This document shows positions 16,770 through 26,778 of a stretch of 64,000 bases of DNA, in pieces. This DNA is from Legionella worsleiensis (GTDB taxonomy: Bacteria; Pseudomonadota; Gammaproteobacteria; Legionellales; Legionellaceae): positions 1-64,000 of the forward strand of contig NZ_LNZC01000005.1 in NCBI RefSeq assembly GCF_001467535.1, in the 5' to 3' direction. The position numbers and the translations under genes are program-made. Under the pieces are notes generated by a model. The model saw only the letters and a list, made by a program, of their open reading frames with translations, had not been told where the DNA came from and did not search any database. Position 1 is the first letter of the stretch. Every line of letters starts with the position of its first letter.

Positions 16770-18938
16770 ATGGATAATATGACTACTGTGCGCAAACAAT
16801 CATGGTCTCATGTCGATTTAAGTGATACCGCAGCTAACGATCCTTTGCTGGCATGTCTTGTTTTACTGACCCGATATTATAAAACCCCATTTTCACCACA
16901 GTCTCTAACAGCACGACTTCCTTTGGTTGATAATAAATTAACGGTTCAGCTTTTTTCACGATCCGCACAAAGAGCATCTCTGGACACTGAATTAAAAACG
17001 ACAAATATCGATGACATTAATGAAGCTGACATTCCACTCATTCTGATTAAGAAAGATGGTGGCGCTGTATTGCTGATCCTGGATGATGATGGAAATAAAA
17101 TGATTCTCGATCCGCAAAAACCTGATGAACGAATAAATATTCAGGACATTAAAGCGGAACTCAATGGTGAAGTAATTTTAGTAACGCAACAATTCAAACA
17201 CACCCACCGCTCTCAAGAGACTCTGAAAAAAGAGTCTAAAAACTGGTTTTGGAGTGTTATGCTCAAATCCTGGCCTCTTTATTCGGAAGTGCTGCTTGCT
17301 TCTCTGTTAATCAATATCTTTGCTCTGGTTATCCCTTTGTTTACCATGAATGTCTATGATCGTGTTGTCCCGAATAATGCTGTAGATACCATGTGGGTTC
17401 TCGCCAGCGGTGTTGCCGTTGTGTTTGTCTTTGATATGGTATTAAAAAGTTTAAGAGCTTATTTTATTGATATAGCAAACCAACACAGTGACCTGGAATT
17501 ATCTGCTACCATATTTCAACAAGTATTGGGATTAAGTATGTCCAACAGACCACGTTCAGTTGGTTCATTGGCAAACACCGTCCAATCTTTTGAAATGTTC
17601 CGCGATTTCATTACATCAAGTACTATGACTGTACTGGTTGATCTTCCTTTTGTATGTATCTTCTTATTTGTTGTGTATTTAATTGGTGGGAGCCTGTTCT
17701 GGATCCCCTTCATTGTGATACCTGTCGTTTTGATTATCGGGTTGCTTTTGCAATGGCCTTTAATTCGCTTAACACGAAAATCCTATCAATTTTCCTCTGA
17801 GAAACAAGCAACTTTATTTGAATCTTTATCCTCTATTGAAACAGTCAAAACAACTGGTGCTGAATCAATTTTGCAATCACGCTGGGAACGCATCGTTAAT
17901 GAAGCATCAAAAAATGCCATGCGGTTAAGAATTGTCTCAAATACGAGCATCAACATTACTAACCTTGCAACACAAATCGCAACAATAGCCATTGTTATTG
18001 CTGGGGTTTATATGATCTCAAATAACGAATTAACCACTGGTGGCTTGATAGCATGTACCATATTAACGGGCCGTGCTCTTGCGCCTATGGCACAGGTATC
18101 TACTTTATTTACTCGCTATTTTCAGTCCATTAACGCATTAGAATCTTTAAATAACATTATGCAGTTGGAAACGGATATAGAAGATGATGCTCGATTTCTG
18201 CATCGCCCTGCTCTTAAAGGTGACATTGAATTCAAACATGTCTCATTTCATTATAAAGATGATGAAATAAACATCCTTGAAAACATCAATTTTAAAATTA
18301 AAGTAGGCGAACGTGTTGCTATTATTGGTCGTGTTGGCTCAGGAAAATCAACATTAGGGAAATTATTATTAAAATTATACACACCAAGTGAAGGAACCAT
18401 TCTTCTTGACGGTACTGATTACAAACAAATAAATCCTGATGATTTACGCCAGCAAATTGGCTATGTACCCCAAGATGTGGTTTTATTTTATGGCAGCATC
18501 CGGGATAACATTTGTGTAGGTGCTCCCTTTGTTCAAGACTCTGCTTTATTAAAAGCAGCAGAAATCGCTGGGGTTACTCAATTTACTGATAACCATCCTA
18601 AAGGATTTGATAGAGCCGTAGGCGAAAAAGGCTCTGAATTATCAGGCGGTCAAAGGCAATCCATTGCAATAGCTCGATCGTTAATCTTGCAGCCAAATAT
18701 TGTACTTCTGGATGAACCTACTTCTGCCATGGATGATAATAACGAACGGCAAATTAAAAAGCGACTAAATCAATACCTGAGTGATAAACATACTTTGATA
18801 CTGATTACTCATAAACTGTCCATGCTTGAGTTGGTTAATAGAATCATAGTGCTTGAAAACGGTAAAATTATTGCAGATGGATCCAAAGAAGCCGTACTCA
18901 ATGCTCTCAAAGCTGGCATGACCATAAGGAAACAATAA
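16770..18938 (+). CDS. lssB: type I secretion ABC transporter LssB
   Basis: This exporter ATPase powers type I secretion across the inner membrane. Residues about 15-135 resemble a C39 peptidase-like domain but lack a catalytic cysteine at the expected place, fitting a substrate-docking CLD, as in other RTX exporters. A six-helix membrane domain follows. The ATPase has Walker A GRVGSGKST (from about residue 520), signature LSGGQRQS, Walker B IVLLDEPT and H-loop ITHK. In L. pneumophila LssB with LssD exports the RTX protein RtxA through TolC. No RTX gene or TolC lies in this window. The start at 16770 lacks a clear ribosome-binding site; an upstream GTG is possible. Confidence 0.9.
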   Translation: MDNMTTVRKQSWSHVDLSDTAANDPLLACLVLLTRYYKTPFSPQSLTARLPLVDNKLTVQLFSRSAQRASLDTELKTTNIDDINEADIPLILIKKDGGAVLLILDDDGNKMILDPQKPDERINIQDIKAELNGEVILVTQQFKHTHRSQETLKKESKNWFWSVMLKSWPLYSEVLLASLLINIFALVIPLFTMNVYDRVVPNNAVDTMWVLASGVAVVFVFDMVLKSLRAYFIDIANQHSDLELSATIFQQVLGLSMSNRPRSVGSLANTVQSFEMFRDFITSSTMTVLVDLPFVCIFLFVVYLIGGSLFWIPFIVIPVVLIIGLLLQWPLIRLTRKSYQFSSEKQATLFESLSSIETVKTTGAESILQSRWERIVNEASKNAMRLRIVSNTSINITNLATQIATIAIVIAGVYMISNNELTTGGLIACTILTGRALAPMAQVSTLFTRYFQSINALESLNNIMQLETDIEDDARFLHRPALKGDIEFKHVSFHYKDDEINILENINFKIKVGERVAIIGRVGSGKSTLGKLLLKLYTPSEGTILLDGTDYKQINPDDLRQQIGYVPQDVVLFYGSIRDNICVGAPFVQDSALLKAAEIAGVTQFTDNHPKGFDRAVGEKGSELSGGQRQSIAIARSLILQPNIVLLDEPTSAMDDNNERQIKKRLNQYLSDKHTLILITHKLSMLELVNRIIVLENGKIIADGSKEAVLNALKAGMTIRKQ

Positions 18939-18939
18939 C

Positions 18940-20073
18940 ATGAGTAAAACTCATAAGTCTCGAGCCTTTACCCATATTATTTTATGGGCTTCTGCCCTTT
19001 TTATTTTGGTTGCCATTTTATGGGCTAATTACGCTATTCTTGATGAGGTCACTGTTGGTGAGGGAAAAGTCATACCATCCAGTGAAGTGCAAATCATTCA
19101 AAATCTTGAAGGTGGAATTATACAAAAGATTTATGTAAAAGAAGGCGATATAGTCAATAAAGATCAGGTATTAATGCAGATTGATAATACTCGATTTATG
19201 TCCAGCTATGCCGAAGCTGAAAAAAAAATCGATTCCTTGCAGTTAGAAATTATTCGCATTAAAGCAGAAATTAACCAAACTCAACCGGTTTTTCCTGAGG
19301 AGCTCCAAAAAAATCATCCTGACCTGGTTAAAGATCAGCAATCGTTATATGAATCTCGTATGCGGGAATTAGTTCAGTTAACAAAATCGCTGGAACTCGC
19401 CCAAAAAGAACTGGACATGACCCGTCCCCTATTAAAAAACGGCTCGGTTTCCGAGGTTGAGGTTATCCGCCTGGATAGAACAGTTAATGAGATAAAAGGA
19501 AATATTGATAAATTCAAATCTGATGAACTGGATAAATTAAATAAAGCGAGAAGTGAACTCTCAGCTTTGGTTGAAGCCAATAAAGCAGATAAAGACAGAC
19601 TAACCCGAACAACTGTAAGATCTCCAGTGTACGGAATTATAAAACAAATTAAAACAACCACTATTGGCGGCGTCGTTCAACCTGGTAATGATATTATTGA
19701 AGTTGTTCCTCTCGATGATACCCTGCTTATTGAAGCTAAAATACGCCCTTCTGATATTGGTTTTATCCACCCGGGACAAAAAGCCATTGTAAAACTTACT
19801 GCTTATGACTATTCAATCTATGGCGGCCTTCAAGGTAAAGTGGAACAAATAAGCGCAGATACTATTGTTGATGAAAATGACAAGAAACAGGAAAGTTTCT
19901 ATGTAATAAGAGTAAGAACCGATAAAAATCACTTAGGTACCAATGAAAAACCCTTACCCATTATTCCCGGTATGTTAGCAACCGTTGACATACTCACCGG
20001 GAAAAAATCAGTATTGGAATACATCCTTAAGCCAATAATAAAAGCAAAAAATTCAGCCATGCGGGAACGATGA
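18940..20073 (+). CDS. lssD: type I secretion membrane fusion protein LssD
   Basis: The 377-residue HlyD-family adaptor has one N-terminal membrane helix (about residues 10-30). A biotinyl-lipoyl-like half-motif (NLEGGIIQKIYVKEGDIV) comes next, then a long periplasmic coiled-coil hairpin at about 95-215. The second lipoyl half follows (TTVRSPVYGIIKQIK), then beta-barrel domains. It would join LssB to an outer-membrane channel. AAGGAA precedes the ATG one base after the lssB stop codon, so both are surely co-transcribed. Its 3' end overlaps the convergent gene at 20053 by 21 bases. Confidence 0.92.
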   Translation: MSKTHKSRAFTHIILWASALFILVAILWANYAILDEVTVGEGKVIPSSEVQIIQNLEGGIIQKIYVKEGDIVNKDQVLMQIDNTRFMSSYAEAEKKIDSLQLEIIRIKAEINQTQPVFPEELQKNHPDLVKDQQSLYESRMRELVQLTKSLELAQKELDMTRPLLKNGSVSEVEVIRLDRTVNEIKGNIDKFKSDELDKLNKARSELSALVEANKADKDRLTRTTVRSPVYGIIKQIKTTTIGGVVQPGNDIIEVVPLDDTLLIEAKIRPSDIGFIHPGQKAIVKLTAYDYSIYGGLQGKVEQISADTIVDENDKKQESFYVIRVRTDKNHLGTNEKPLPIIPGMLATVDILTGKKSVLEYILKPIIKAKNSAMRER

Positions 20074-23000
20074 ACTACTCCCGCATTGTTGAATCTCTTT
20101 ACTATACGCTCCGTCTTTGGGGGATATCTTTTTCTCTTTACTATAAACACCCCAAAACAAAATCCCATTGCTGTCAGCATTACTCTTTTTCATCGGGTAA
20201 GAAATAGTATCCTCTTTAATGCGAGGTAATTTAGTAGAAAACTGTTGCTCAAAACAGCTTTGCATTAAAATCAGGCGCTCATAAGTTAATATATTATATT
20301 CAAAGGATAAAGTTTTCATGAATTTATTTATTCTGTTACAAAAACCAATAATCACAGCCTTTTGTAAATTGGGAAATTGACTCGCATTGCGTAACCAGCT
20401 TGAAACAAAATGCGGACTGCCAAAATTACTTCCATAAAAATCAACGAGTTCAGTCCATAATCGGTTATGAATGACATAAGTCACAAAATCATGCACGTTT
20501 TTACCTTCTGGTAAACGTATGGTACCTTTTGCAATAAAATAACATATAGCAGCCCACTGATAACGGTGACTGTTTTCGCCATGCAAAATACCGGGCAAAT
20601 ACTTGGAACACTCTTTAAACAGGTAGCGGGATAAAAGAAGAGTGTTAGCATAATCGGAATCAACAAATCCATGAAACCTTGGCACGACATCGCCTGTGGA
20701 TTCCCGATCAAGGTTAAATCCATGTTCTCGCTCCAGTTCCAATAAAGTCAAATGCAGCACCTGATTAAGTTTAACCTGGTCAGGACGTAACGACAAATAC
20801 CAATCCATAGTACTCTGTCCCGGATAACTCATTTCAAAAAAATGGATTGCGTCTTTTATTAAATCAGTTGGAACTGAAGGAACATGCTGTATTTTAGTTT
20901 CGATTTTTTTGTCCAAAAATAGCCAGAATTCGTTCATGTTTTCTGTAGAACGAAATAAGGATCGAATATCATCCCAGGTATTTTGAAACTCACCATGCTG
21001 ATACACTCTCGAAATTTGATCACCATTAAAAAAAGAAATACCCGGTATGGACATCAAACCTTGATTTAAGGTAGGGGTGTTATAATAGCGATAAACCGGC
21101 CCAAATTCTTTTGAAAGCTGTAATAACACATCTAAAAAAGCAAATTTTTTAAACCTCCAGGCGACTAAACCCGCCACCTTGATAAATTTTGCTATAGCCA
21201 GTGCTTTAATTTTGTTGTAATCCCAATCTTGAGAACTGCCTTTGTAAGATTTTTTATAAACGCTGCGAAATGAGTATAAATAGCCCATAACATCCAGGCG
21301 CTCAAACATAAAATCGTGCTTTACTAATTTTTTAGTTATTCCAGCGGCAATTTTGGAGGTAGTGGATTGTATGTAATGATCATCACATTTATCGGTATAT
21401 CGATCTAAAATGAACGCACATTCTCCGTAAGCCTGTGAATCGTTTTGTTGAAAAAAACGGTCATGAGTAAAACTTCTGAAGTTATCATGATAGATTTGAA
21501 ACCCACCAATACGCATGAGTACGTACCAATATTTCAATATTAAATAATTTCCTTTTGGCAACATATCATACCAAAATTGCCTGTATTTATCCCACATAAA
21601 ATATGACTCAGTATTATAGGGAGAAATATAGGTATTAATAAAACATTTAATTAGTGCAGCATGAAAAAAATCAACTGGATTTTTGCAATTATTAGGGTTT
21701 TGAAAAAAATCAAGATGTTGCAAAAATATCTCAAAATTCAGTTCTTCATCTTTGTCTGATGTGCCGAGCCGAAAATCTCTTCCGGCAGCCCGGTAAAGAT
21801 TAATGTATTGCTGGAGATCATGTTTCGCATAACAAATTAATAACCCTCCATTTAATAAAACAAATAACTTCATCAGCCCTTGATATGAACTTAATAAATA
21901 GGAGATTAATTGACGATGAAAGATCTCATCATCAACCGCACATACCGCATAATTTTTAAAAAATTCTGATGATGCTGTTTCTGGGCATACATAATAACCA
22001 GGTTCGGCCATAACCATTGTTTTTGTCATTTGATACAGGCGAAAAATACAATCATCATTACTCCCATTCATCCAATCCTCAATACCGCACCATTGCTGTT
22101 CATCGCATTGATGCGCAAAAGCAGCCAAATCAAAACAAGCGGCTAATTCTGTTTGATAATACTGTTCTGCTTTGGCAAGTTGACGAACTGCTGGCAAGGT
22201 CAACAGACATTGTGACATGGTGATATTTTTTTCTGAAAGAGCCAACCGTAACAAACCATTCGGACGTTTAAACAAAATATCTGCTTCGTCAGGAATCCAC
22301 TCAGTATGCATGTGTTGGGCAACTGATTGAATACTCAATATTTTTCTTAACGACTCATGTGCCTCAAACGAGCCATTGCGAATAAATCGACGAACAAAAA
22401 GCTTGGCCAATCCTATTTCTTGCAAAGAGAAGCAACCGTCAGGCGTTTCATTTTGATAGGACTCTTCAGCAAGACGCCACTTTTCCAGTTGTTTTTGTAT
22501 AAAATGGTCAACTTTGAGCTGAGGTAATTTCGATGAATTATTATCAATACAACAAAAAACATCTGGATAAGCCAAAAAATGATCAATAACTGACTGTTCA
22601 CCCCACAACAAAACATTCTTTAACGCTTTAAAACCAGCTGCCAAAAATAACTTGTCTGAAGAATATTCATAAAAAAAAGATTCAAAAAATTGCACCATCT
22701 GCAATTGATTGTCGTTCATTAATCCTTCACAGTAAACTGTAAATCCATTTGAAACAATGGTTTGTCTTATTTCATCAGGCTGCATAAATTCTGAAAATAA
22801 CTTCAACATCTCCAGACAACCATAACGAGTTGCAATACGCCATAAGTTATAGCGAACATCTGAATTCATACACGTTTTAATCAATGACGGCATTTCTCTT
22901 ATAATGCACTGAAGCAAACCCATACGATTCGTTGCCGTAATGGCTCGTAGCAGGACTAACTCATTTACCGCCATATTATTCTTCAGAGTATCATAAAGCA

Positions 23001-23229
23001 CCTCATCTGATTCCGCCCAGTGTGCATAGAGAAAACAAAGAACTGCGCAATCTTTTCGCTCTTTCAACTTTAGCTTTGCAGAGGATTCTTGTAATGGTCC
23101 TTCTAAACGATTCAATTCATCAGGACTAATCTGGAAATTAAAAAAATCCGAGCTGGAAAAGATAGACCATGGAATAATTTGGGCTAGTGAATGATCGGCA
23201 TGTTTTTGGGCGGTAATAAGGGTTAACAT
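20053..23229 (-). CDS. large protein of unknown function, possible effector
   Basis: The product has 1058 residues from the ATG at 23229, chosen because AGAG lies upstream and the protein-like sequence begins there; an in-frame extension to 23301 is unlikely. It is soluble, largely helical and lacks a signal peptide or membrane segment. Around residues 75-190 the helix-turn pattern resembles degenerate ankyrin repeats, for example TRYGCLEMLKLFSEFM. The rest matches no family I know. The C-terminus is rich in Ser and Lys. Length, helical solenoid look and absence of export signal fit many Dot/Icm substrates, but this is inference. The gene converges on lssD. Confidence 0.65.
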   Translation of the reverse strand: MLTLITAQKHADHSLAQIIPWSIFSSSDFFNFQISPDELNRLEGPLQESSAKLKLKERKDCAVLCFLYAHWAESDEVLYDTLKNNMAVNELVLLRAITATNRMGLLQCIIREMPSLIKTCMNSDVRYNLWRIATRYGCLEMLKLFSEFMQPDEIRQTIVSNGFTVYCEGLMNDNQLQMVQFFESFFYEYSSDKLFLAAGFKALKNVLLWGEQSVIDHFLAYPDVFCCIDNNSSKLPQLKVDHFIQKQLEKWRLAEESYQNETPDGCFSLQEIGLAKLFVRRFIRNGSFEAHESLRKILSIQSVAQHMHTEWIPDEADILFKRPNGLLRLALSEKNITMSQCLLTLPAVRQLAKAEQYYQTELAACFDLAAFAHQCDEQQWCGIEDWMNGSNDDCIFRLYQMTKTMVMAEPGYYVCPETASSEFFKNYAVCAVDDEIFHRQLISYLLSSYQGLMKLFVLLNGGLLICYAKHDLQQYINLYRAAGRDFRLGTSDKDEELNFEIFLQHLDFFQNPNNCKNPVDFFHAALIKCFINTYISPYNTESYFMWDKYRQFWYDMLPKGNYLILKYWYVLMRIGGFQIYHDNFRSFTHDRFFQQNDSQAYGECAFILDRYTDKCDDHYIQSTTSKIAAGITKKLVKHDFMFERLDVMGYLYSFRSVYKKSYKGSSQDWDYNKIKALAIAKFIKVAGLVAWRFKKFAFLDVLLQLSKEFGPVYRYYNTPTLNQGLMSIPGISFFNGDQISRVYQHGEFQNTWDDIRSLFRSTENMNEFWLFLDKKIETKIQHVPSVPTDLIKDAIHFFEMSYPGQSTMDWYLSLRPDQVKLNQVLHLTLLELEREHGFNLDRESTGDVVPRFHGFVDSDYANTLLLSRYLFKECSKYLPGILHGENSHRYQWAAICYFIAKGTIRLPEGKNVHDFVTYVIHNRLWTELVDFYGSNFGSPHFVSSWLRNASQFPNLQKAVIIGFCNRINKFMKTLSFEYNILTYERLILMQSCFEQQFSTKLPRIKEDTISYPMKKSNADSNGILFWGVYSKEKKISPKDGAYSKEIQQCGSSSSFPHG

Positions 23230-23442
23230 CAAATAACTCTCGCAAACATAGTTATTAAAAAAATAGGGCTTAAATTTGTTGATATAAATAAACTGCAGCA
23301 AATACTAAAAGTACAGTAAAGTACTGATAATGGAAGATATGCAACAGAATAACTTTTATTGCAAATAATAACAAAAAAATGAACAGATTTGCGAGTAAAT
23401 AACGAATCAGAATGGAGTTGTTTTATAATATGATTAAATTAA

Positions 23443-24549
23443 CTAATTTTCTGGGCCCTTATTAAGCAGACGCTTGAAGGTATCGATACAGACGGGTTGC
23501 TTGTTTCTGCTTTGAAAATAGCTTAATGGGGTTAGTAGTGCAATGTTCATATTTAATGCGGGGCATAAAGTCACCCACTCCACAAAGCACTGCTCATCCA
23601 TTTGATTGGTACCAAAGCCGGTTTGATCATCCCCTAGTTTACAATAAGCTATTGATGCCAAGGCTTTTTCGAAATTGGATTTCTTATTTTCCCAAGTGCT
23701 TTGCGCATCAACACCATACAAGTAACGAGTACCGCAAAATATTAGTGCCATTTTTAAACCCATTTGAAAGCGAGGGTAAAACTCCGGTTTATAGATATCC
23801 TCCTCTGCAATGCGTTCTTCATTTTGAGCGATTCGTCCCTGAGCTATGTCCTGATAAAACCAAATTAGCCGCCTGATTGCTGATGCTGTATTCAAAGTGA
23901 CCTTGTTGGGAGTAGCATCGCCGTACTCTCCCTCAAGAAAATCCTTAAGACGTCCTGGCTCGCTAGCCAAACTAAACGCAACGAACAGTCTGTCTGCGGA
24001 GAGTTGCGTCAAGCCAAAGTTAGTTTGTTCATTTAAAACTATCCCTTTTTCCTCAACGAGTTTTAACAGATTCTTCCAGCGTTGCAAATCAGCTACCGGC
24101 TTGTACGTGGTGATTGAGCGACCACTCATATCAGTGACATTGGTTGGATCACCGCTACTTTCTTGCAAAATCATGGCAAGAATATGAGCGTATTTTAAAG
24201 CCATGGTGTCTTTAAAATAATGCCCCTGAGCATTAGCCATGTGTTGAAAAAAAACATAATTTTGTAATACGAGTATTCTTAGATTACGGTCAACAGCATT
24301 ACACTGCGCATCTTGCTCCTGTGCGATAGCATCTTCAACCAATTGAGTAAGAAAAGGAATTTCAAATTCATCAGGCAAACCGACTACGTCAGGAAGCCAA
24401 TCAGTGTTTATTGGTTCTTCCAGTTCGGTTATGGTGGATTGTTCTGTATATCGTGGGATATTATCGCCAAAAACAGGACTAGAAAAGCCCAACACTAATG
24501 ACAAATAAAACCCCATCATCAGATTATTCATCAATTTTGTTAAGTTCAT
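23443..24549 (-). CDS. exported protein of unknown function
   Basis: The product has 368 residues from the ATG at 24549 and opens with a signal peptide (about residues 1-28, ending SSPVFG). The longer reading from 24597 would bury that signal behind 16 residues. The mature protein is mostly soluble, with aromatic and Gln-rich helices and five cysteines, the last three near the C-terminus. The phrase ALKYAHILAMILQESSGDPTN vaguely recalls the glutamate-containing helix of lysozyme-like folds, which suggests, but does not establish, a lytic transglycosylase relation. It may be transcribed alone, as neither neighbour is close. Confidence 0.65.
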   Translation of the reverse strand: MNLTKLMNNLMMGFYLSLVLGFSSPVFGDNIPRYTEQSTITELEEPINTDWLPDVVGLPDEFEIPFLTQLVEDAIAQEQDAQCNAVDRNLRILVLQNYVFFQHMANAQGHYFKDTMALKYAHILAMILQESSGDPTNVTDMSGRSITTYKPVADLQRWKNLLKLVEEKGIVLNEQTNFGLTQLSADRLFVAFSLASEPGRLKDFLEGEYGDATPNKVTLNTASAIRRLIWFYQDIAQGRIAQNEERIAEEDIYKPEFYPRFQMGLKMALIFCGTRYLYGVDAQSTWENKKSNFEKALASIAYCKLGDDQTGFGTNQMDEQCFVEWVTLCPALNMNIALLTPLSYFQSRNKQPVCIDTFKRLLNKGPEN

Positions 24550-24651
24550 AAAGCTACACCGCCATATATTAGTATAGCTCATATGAACGGTCTTCATGAG
24601 AAAAAAACAAAAAGTAACAATACCTACAGGTTATGAACCTGTATCTAAAGA

Positions 24652-25212
24652 CTATTCATGATCTGGATGCACAACAAAAATACCCGGTGCATTACGCAGA
24701 TATTCGTTATAATCCATTCCATAACCAAAAATATAGTGATCTTCGACCTCAAGCCCGACAAAGTCTGCTTTTTGCAGTCCATTAGGTACTCGTTTACGGT
24801 ATTTATCCACTAATACAGCACTGTACACCTGCTTGGCACCCATGGCCTTAATTTCGTCTATGATTGCAGCCAGCGTAACCCCGCCATCGAGGATGTCATC
24901 AACTATTAATACGGTTCGCCCTTCAAGGTTAACAGAGGGCTTAACTTTCCAGTGAATATCACCACCAGTAATATCCCCTCTGTATCGAGTAGCATGAACG
25001 TAATCTACTTCCAAAGGGAAATCCAGGCGATGCAGCAAATTACCTAATGGTACCAGCCCGCCTATCATGACGCATAAAATAACCGGATTTTCATTTTGCA
25101 GTTTTTCATGGATTTTAATGGCCATTCTGTCCAATGCTGCTTCTACTTCGTTAGTAGTGTACAAACAGGTAGACTGCTCATAAACCGCTTTTATTTTGTC
25201 AGGGATAGTCAT
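24652..25212 (-). CDS. hpt: hypoxanthine-guanine phosphoribosyltransferase
   Basis: This 186-residue type I phosphoribosyltransferase salvages hypoxanthine or guanine using PRPP. The PRPP-binding loop [13 protein letters not shown] is near residue 100. The C-terminal purine-recognition region contains VDKYRKRVP and [25 protein letters not shown], typical of bacterial Hpt proteins. AAGGAAC precedes the ATG. The xanthine-specific version is not excluded but is usually shorter. The gene precedes no other purine gene. Confidence 0.92.
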   Translation of the reverse strand: MTIPDKIKAVYEQSTCLYTTNEVEAALDRMAIKIHEKLQNENPVILCVMIGGLVPLGNLLHRLDFPLEVDYVHATRYRGDITGGDIHWKVKPSVNLEGRTVLIVDDILDGGVTLAAIIDEIKAMGAKQVYSAVLVDKYRKRVPNGLQKADFVGLEVEDHYIFGYGMDYNEYLRNAPGIFVVHPDHE

Positions 25213-25276
25213 TTGAGTTCCTTCGATATTAATTCTGGTTTGTTATAGAACACATAATGTGTAAAAAATAAATAGT

Positions 25277-25603
25277 TTAATCTTTTATTTTACCAGTCCC
25301 TGGAAATGGGCTTACTTTATTTCCATAGCCTAAGTTGTCCTTGACTTTAGCAGTGCCTTGTTTTGTTACTTCATCAATTCGAAAAATTGAATGCATGGGT
25401 ATAAAGGTACGTTTGACTCCATTAAATTCCATTTTCAGCTTTTCTTCAGATGGGTCAACAACTAAAGCAGTTTGTTCACCAAAGGCCAGTTCTTCCACCT
25501 CAAGAAACCCAAATAACTCGCTTTCTTTAATGGATCGTGCATAAATCTCATAAATGGCTTCTTGATTAGCGAAAGTGATTTTAAACAATGTTTTTTTCGT
25601 CAT
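25277..25603 (-). CDS. DUF1820 family protein
   Basis: The 108-residue product fits the DUF1820 family: an N-terminal LFKITFANQEAIYEIYARSI strand-helix unit, the phrase GFLEVEELAFG and a basic Pro/Gly C-terminal tail with PFPGTGK. The family occurs in gamma-proteobacteria, and its function is unknown. It is small, soluble and probably cytoplasmic. It lies close upstream of hpt on the same strand, with 64 bases between, so the two may share a transcript. Confidence 0.82.
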   Translation of the reverse strand: MTKKTLFKITFANQEAIYEIYARSIKESELFGFLEVEELAFGEQTALVVDPSEEKLKMEFNGVKRTFIPMHSIFRIDEVTKQGTAKVKDNLGYGNKVSPFPGTGKIKD

Positions 25604-25680
25604 GAATTTAACCTTTACTTAAAGCGTATTGAAGTATACAGAAATATAAGTGCGTTGTTCAAATAATTATACATTAATAA

Positions 25681-26424
25681 TTAATTTGTTGCAGGTTGTA
25701 AAGGAGATTTATAAGGTTTCACATCAAGATGAGTGACTGGTTGAGCCAGCAAAGACGGACCAATGTGCTCATATTTTTGCGCAATAAAACAATAAAAACC
25801 TGATGGATAAGGCCAGATCATTTTACCTACTTCATCAAAGAAAGTGAGCTTGGTAATGAGTGACTTTTTATTAACTGGTGGTATATAACCAAAATTAGTC
25901 AAAGAACATTGCCGGTAACCTCGTTGCAGAAAAATTCGATTCAGGTGAAAAGCGGTACGCAGTGATATTTTGCGATGATCATAACAATTCAACAACCCCA
26001 ATTTCATCGCTGCTCCCCACAAACTCCAAGGATTGATGCTAAATAATACAATAAGCCCCATAGGCTTTAAAATTCGATCAATTTCATCAATCAATGAAAA
26101 TGAATTATCGAAAGGCTCAAGAACCATAGGCGCTAAGACACAATCAACACTGTTTCTAGTGAGCGGAATTTGACTAAAAGAGCATTCCAGGCTAATCCCC
26201 TCGTGCGGCTCAAAGGGGGATGCTAACCATTTACTGTGGTAAGATAAAGAATCCAGCCAAGGATTAGTACTGCAACTACCCAGTTGTAAAAGAGCATCCC
26301 CTCTTAAACATTCTTTAACAAGATCTAACTGATTGTTAAATTCACGGACAACAGACAATCCAAGTGGTGATTGAAACCAGATATTCAACGCTTTAAAATG
26401 TTTTATCTGTTGATCTATCAACAA
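25681..26424 (-). CDS. SAM-dependent methyltransferase (class I)
   Basis: The 247-residue product has the later motifs of a class I methyltransferase: SVDCVLAPMVLEPFDNSFSLIDEIDRILKP (motifs II-III) followed by a strand (LIVLFSINP) and WSLWGAAM. Motif I is weak (LLQLGSCSTNP), without the usual Gly-rich loop. It resembles YafS-type enzymes found near the glyoxalase gene in many gamma-proteobacteria, though no gloB is here. The substrate is unknown. The start is a TTG with AGGA seven bases upstream. Confidence 0.75.
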   Translation of the reverse strand: MLIDQQIKHFKALNIWFQSPLGLSVVREFNNQLDLVKECLRGDALLQLGSCSTNPWLDSLSYHSKWLASPFEPHEGISLECSFSQIPLTRNSVDCVLAPMVLEPFDNSFSLIDEIDRILKPMGLIVLFSINPWSLWGAAMKLGLLNCYDHRKISLRTAFHLNRIFLQRGYRQCSLTNFGYIPPVNKKSLITKLTFFDEVGKMIWPYPSGFYCFIAQKYEHIGPSLLAQPVTHLDVKPYKSPLQPATN

Positions 26425-26778
26425 AGTAGTTCCTGTATCTTATTGTTATTTAATCACTTCTCTACAATACAACGAGATACGCATGCAAACAATTCTTTTT
26501 AGTGATATAAACCAAACAAAGTTTATTATCTTGTATTCTAGCAGTAATAATCACCTGTTCAATAAACTCAAGTATGTTATTATCGTCAGCACGATTGAAT
26601 TAATTGATTAAAATTTGATCTTTCACATGTTTTATCAGTGCAATCGTCACCCGCAATCAGTCTTTGTGTTAACGATGCTGATTATTATGGGATTAAATGT
26701 AAATAGATGGCTAAAATTAGTGAAATTAAATCTTTTTTTATCTATAGTTAAAAATAGTAAACACTTTGAATACTGAAT
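26425..26778. other. intergenic region upstream of pilB
   Basis: These 354 bases separate the divergent methyltransferase gene and pilB. They are very AT-rich, with no ORF of note and no tRNA-like structure. They probably hold the promoter of pilBCD, but I find no strong sigma-70 or sigma-54 match. Confidence 0.5.
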
